7,029 nucleotides of DNA, from positions 1 through 7,029 of the forward strand of contig JAGHUY010000357.1 in assembly GCA_018064545.1 (NCBI GenBank). Reading direction: 5' to 3'. This document shows positions 4,204 through 7,029 of this stretch, piece by piece (the stretch's first letter is position 1; each line of letters opens with the position of its first letter). Position numbers and translations under genes: made by a program. The notes under the pieces are model-generated. The model was not told the origin of the DNA. It saw only the letters and a program-made list of their open reading frames with translations, and did no database searches. Source of the stretch: Candidatus Apopatosoma intestinale (GTDB lineage Bacteria > Bacillota > Clostridia > Oscillospirales > CAG-272).

Positions 4204-6015
4204 ATGGAAAACCTGCAAGTTTCCACCGTTTCGGGAAAGCGCCGCTTGAAAAACAGCATCAAGGCGTTTTTCACCGAACCCGCCAACATCATCCTCGCCA
4301 TCTCCGTCGTGGTATTGGGGTTCTTCACCATCTATCCGATGGTACTTCTCATCTCCGATACGGCGCGGGTGCACATTGCGGAGATCATGTTCAAAGAACT
4401 GCGCGGACTGAAAGTCGGGCAGTTCACCTTCTTCCATTGGTTTCGGATGCTGTTCTCGGACATGAGCGGCGTCTACTTTTGGAATCCGCTGAAAAATGCG
4501 GTGCTGATGTCGCTTCTTTCGAGCCTCATCGCGATCGCCTACGGCGGCGTGGTGGCGTTTCTCATCACGCGCACCGATATGAACTGTAAGAAATTCATTT
4601 CTTCCGTGTTCATTTTCCCGTATATCATGCCCTCGTGGACGCTGGCCTCGTTCTGGAAGAACTTCTTCCAGAATCCCGAGATCGGCAGTGGCACGGGCGG
4701 CTTCCTGTTCAACCTGTTCGGCTGGAAAGTCTCGGAGGGCTTCGTCTACGGCCTCGTTCCCTGCGCCATCGTGCTGGGACTGCACTACGCGCCGTTCGCC
4801 TATATTCTGATCGGCGGTATCCTTCGCAATATGGACGCCAACCTCGAAGAGGCGGCCACGGTGCTCAAAGCGTCCCGCATGAAGATCATCCGCCGCATCA
4901 CCCTGCCGATCGTCCTGCCGGCTCTGCTCTCCACGTTCTTGCTCGTCTTTTCGAGCAGTATGAGCGCCTACGCCGTGCCGCAGTTCCTCGGCGGATCGAG
5001 CGGGTTTACCGTACTGACCACGACGATGAAACAATTCATCAACAGCGGTTGGTACGGACAGGGCTATATCATGGCCATCTTCATGATCCTGTTCGGCCTC
5101 ATCATTTTGGGACTGAACCAGTACGCCACCGGCAAACGCAAGTCGTTTACGACCGTCACCGGCAAGAGCGGCCAGATTTCGTACATCAAAATGGGCGTGT
5201 GGAAACATATCGCCGCGGGCATCATCATTGCCCTGTGCCTGTTCTGCTCGGTTCTGCCGCTCGTCACGTTCGCGCTGGAAAGCCTGTGCGTCATTCCGGG
5301 CGACTATTCGACGCTGACGCTGGAATTTTGGATTTCCAAGACCGCCACCTCGTCCGGCAACGGCATTCGCGGCCTCTTCTATGAGCCGCAGGTCTGGACG
5401 GCGTTCAAGAACAGTCTGCTCCTGTCCGCCACCTGTGCCGTCACGGCCGGTACGATGGGCATTCTGATCGGCTATTCCGTCGCCAAGAAGCGCGGTACGT
5501 TCCTTGCCAAGGCCGCGGATAACCTCGCGTTCTTGCCGTATCTCATGCCGTCCATGGCCATGGGCGCGGCGTTCCTCGCCATCGGCGGGCCGCTCGGCCT
5601 TTCCAAGACGTTCTTCCTTCTCGCCCTCGTCGGCGGCATCAAGTACCTGCCGTTCGCGAGCCGGAGCGGCATCAACGCCATGCTCCAACTCTCCGGTGAG
5701 ATCGAGGAAGCGGCGCTGATCGTCAACGTCCCGTGGTGGAAGCGCATGGTGCGCGTGATCTTCCCGATCCAGCGCTCCACGTTCATCTCGGGCTATCTGC
5801 TCCCGTTCACGTCGTGTATGAGAGAACTGTCGCTGTTCACACTTCTTGCCAGCGGCTCCACGGTGCTTCTGACCACGCTTCTCGAAGACTGGCAGGCGTG
5901 GTGGACGCAGTCGGCGAACGCCCTGAACTTGCTCATCATCATTACCGTTCTCGCGGTCAATTTCCTCGTCAATAAACTGACAGGAGCCAGCATTGATAAA
6001 GGAGTAGGAGGTTAA
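4204..6015 (+). CDS. Fused two-module ABC transporter permease (12 TM)
   Basis: This integral membrane subunit carries both permease halves in one 603-aa chain, as in FbpB/AfuB-type importers, so one copy replaces a dimer. Hydrophobic segments lie near 29-51, 98-120, 133-153, 181-205, 237-260 and 287-305, then 335-357, 401-425, 440-462, 468-490, 523-550 and 571-589. Each half has a cytoplasmic EAA loop that docks the ATPase: NLEEAATVLKASRMKIIRRI (213-232) and EIEEAALIVNVPWWKRMVRV (499-518). The hydrophilic link between halves is at about 306-333. ATG 4204 is chosen: AAGGAGGGATC lies at 4184-4194. An in-frame ATG at 4144 sits inside the terminator stem and would add 20 unlikely residues. The stop is 4 nt before the ATPase start, so the two are coupled. 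Cargo follows the binding protein and is unknown. Confidence 0.93.
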   Translation: MENLQVSTVSGKRRLKNSIKAFFTEPANIILAISVVVLGFFTIYPMVLLISDTARVHIAEIMFKELRGLKVGQFTFFHWFRMLFSDMSGVYFWNPLKNAVLMSLLSSLIAIAYGGVVAFLITRTDMNCKKFISSVFIFPYIMPSWTLASFWKNFFQNPEIGSGTGGFLFNLFGWKVSEGFVYGLVPCAIVLGLHYAPFAYILIGGILRNMDANLEEAATVLKASRMKIIRRITLPIVLPALLSTFLLVFSSSMSAYAVPQFLGGSSGFTVLTTTMKQFINSGWYGQGYIMAIFMILFGLIILGLNQYATGKRKSFTTVTGKSGQISYIKMGVWKHIAAGIIIALCLFCSVLPLVTFALESLCVIPGDYSTLTLEFWISKTATSSGNGIRGLFYEPQVWTAFKNSLLLSATCAVTAGTMGILIGYSVAKKRGTFLAKAADNLAFLPYLMPSMAMGAAFLAIGGPLGLSKTFFLLALVGGIKYLPFASRSGINAMLQLSGEIEEAALIVNVPWWKRMVRVIFPIQRSTFISGYLLPFTSCMRELSLFTLLASGSTVLLTTLLEDWQAWWTQSANALNLLIIITVLAVNFLVNKLTGASIDKGVGG

Positions 6016-6019
6016 AAAT

Positions 6020-7029
6020 ATGCCGGAAATCAGACTGGAACACGTCACCAAACGATTTGATAAATTCGTAGCGGTCGAGGACCTCAATATGGTCATCGAG
6101 GACCGCGACTTCGTCACCCTGCTCGGCCCGTCCGGGTGCGGCAAGACGACGACTCTGCGCATGATCGCCGGACTGGAAAGCCCGACGGAGGGGCGCATCA
6201 CGATCGGAGATCAAGTGGTCTTCGACGCCGCCGAGGGGATCAATATCTCTCCGGCCAAACGCGACATCGGCTTTCTCTTCCAGAACTACGCGCTGTGGCC
6301 GCACATGACGGTCTATCAGAACATCGCGTTCGGACTGGAAAACCTGAAATGGAAAAAAGAGGACATCCGCGTCCGCGTGGACGAGATGCTCGCGCTCTTA
6401 AAGATCGAGCAGTTTGAAAAACGCTATCCGTCGGAACTCTCCGGCGGTCAGCAGCAGCGTGTGGCGATCGCGAGAACGCTCGCGCCGCGCCCGAAAGTCC
6501 TGTTTATGGATGAACCGCTCTCCAACCTCGACGCGAAACTGAGACTGGAAATGCGGACGGAGCTCAAACGTCTGCACGCCGATACGGACTCCACGTTCGT
6601 ATACGTCACGCACGATCAGTTAGAGGCCATGACGCTCGCCACTAAGGTCTGCCTCATGAAGACGGGCGTCCTGCAACAGTACGACCCGCCGCTTGTGGTC
6701 TATCAGGACCCGGCCAACCGGTTCGTCGCGGACTTCGTCGGCAACCCGACGATGAATTTCATCCCCGCCACGGCAGAGAAGGCGGGCGAAAAGTCCGCCA
6801 CGGTCTCGATGCTCGGGAAAACGTTCCGTTTCGACGCGGATCGCGCGCTCGCACTTCCCGATACGGAAACCCCCGTCACCGTCGGCATCCGTCCGGAATT
6901 TTTGCGCATCGGCGGCGGCGCGATCGAAAGTAAGGTCTACGCCACCCTGCCCTCCGGCATGGAGACGATGGTCAAACTGTCGGTCGGCGACGATACGCTG
7001 ACCGCCGTCGCGTTCGGCAGCGTCGACTA
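6020..7029 (+). CDS. ABC transporter ATP-binding protein, 3' end beyond window
   Basis: This cytoplasmic ATPase powers the importer. The 336 codons present are open to the window edge, which cuts after the first two bases (TA) of the next codon. Motifs are Walker A GPSGCGKTT (36-44), Q-loop Q88 in FLFQNYALWPHMTV, signature LSGGQ (140-144), Walker B VLFMDEP (160-166, catalytic E165), D-loop SNLD (168-171) and switch H198 (VTHDQLEAM). A C-terminal TOBE-type regulatory domain begins near residue 240 (VGNPTMNFI) with the usual VGIRPE at 288-293. It belongs to the PotA/FbpC/UgpC-like group, whose members are usually about 340-380 aa, so a modest tail is probably missing. The start ATG has AGGAGG at 6006-6011, inside the permease 3' end. 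No substrate can be read from this subunit. Confidence 0.95.
   Translation, partial: MPEIRLEHVTKRFDKFVAVEDLNMVIEDRDFVTLLGPSGCGKTTTLRMIAGLESPTEGRITIGDQVVFDAAEGINISPAKRDIGFLFQNYALWPHMTVYQNIAFGLENLKWKKEDIRVRVDEMLALLKIEQFEKRYPSELSGGQQQRVAIARTLAPRPKVLFMDEPLSNLDAKLRLEMRTELKRLHADTDSTFVYVTHDQLEAMTLATKVCLMKTGVLQQYDPPLVVYQDPANRFVADFVGNPTMNFIPATAEKAGEKSATVSMLGKTFRFDADRALALPDTETPVTVGIRPEFLRIGGGAIESKVYATLPSGMETMVKLSVGDDTLTAVAFGSVD

Noticed and set aside
4069..6201. 710-aa minus-strand open frame
   Set aside because: It is antisense to the permease and ATPase start, is rich in Arg/Glu/His/Asp with no domain pattern, and comes from GC-biased codons on the real strand.

Overview
The window reads as chromosomal DNA of a fairly GC-rich, endospore-forming Clostridia-type Firmicute, probably a metagenome-assembled contig. 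Supporting signs are a CotF-type spore coat gene, strong GGAGG Shine-Dalgarno sites, a diaminopimelate-pathway gene, a low-GC intergenic promoter, and a homopolymer-ridden left end typical of a poor contig terminus. There are seven protein genes: two small minus-strand spore genes (145-579), a lone dapB (826-1536), and a four-gene plus-strand operon (2036 to beyond 7029).

Layout. Positions 1-128 are homopolymer runs, best treated as low-quality sequence. Positions 145-579 (minus) hold a two-gene spore-coat unit: a 58-aa helical-hairpin protein, then an 81-aa CotF-family protein. A strong hairpin abuts the first gene's ribosome binding site. Positions 656-825 are stacked short repeats. Positions 826-1536 encode dihydrodipicolinate reductase (dapB). 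This gene lies between two arms of a 55-bp inverted repeat with 53/55 matches (716-770 and 1538-1592). Positions 1537-1860 are non-coding repeats: the right arm, a GC hairpin, and two heptanucleotide minisatellites separated by about 115 bp. Positions 1890-2035 hold a promoter surrounded by three copies of the octamer TTGTGCAA or its complement, a candidate operator system.

The operon. It encodes a xylose-isomerase-like TIM-barrel enzyme, a lipoprotein solute-binding protein, a fused two-module ABC permease and an ABC ATPase cut off by the window end. These proteins would form an importer of the Fe3+/polyamine/phosphonate/sugar-phosphate group: the lipoprotein captures the ligand outside the membrane, the single 12-TM permease replaces a permease dimer, and two ATPase copies drive transport. 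The binding protein has no adjacent Tyr-Tyr pair and a sugar-type TIM-barrel enzyme leads the operon, so I favour a phosphorylated or modified carbohydrate over iron. The substrate is not proven. A terminator-like hairpin lies between the binding-protein and permease genes and would raise the ratio of binding protein to membrane parts.

No clearly new defence or mobile system was seen. The most unusual features are the inverted-repeat-bounded dapB, the two families of 7-bp tandem repeats confined to intergenic DNA, and the octamer operator candidates. Three start codons differ from the longest open frame: 579 (minus), 2036 and 4204.
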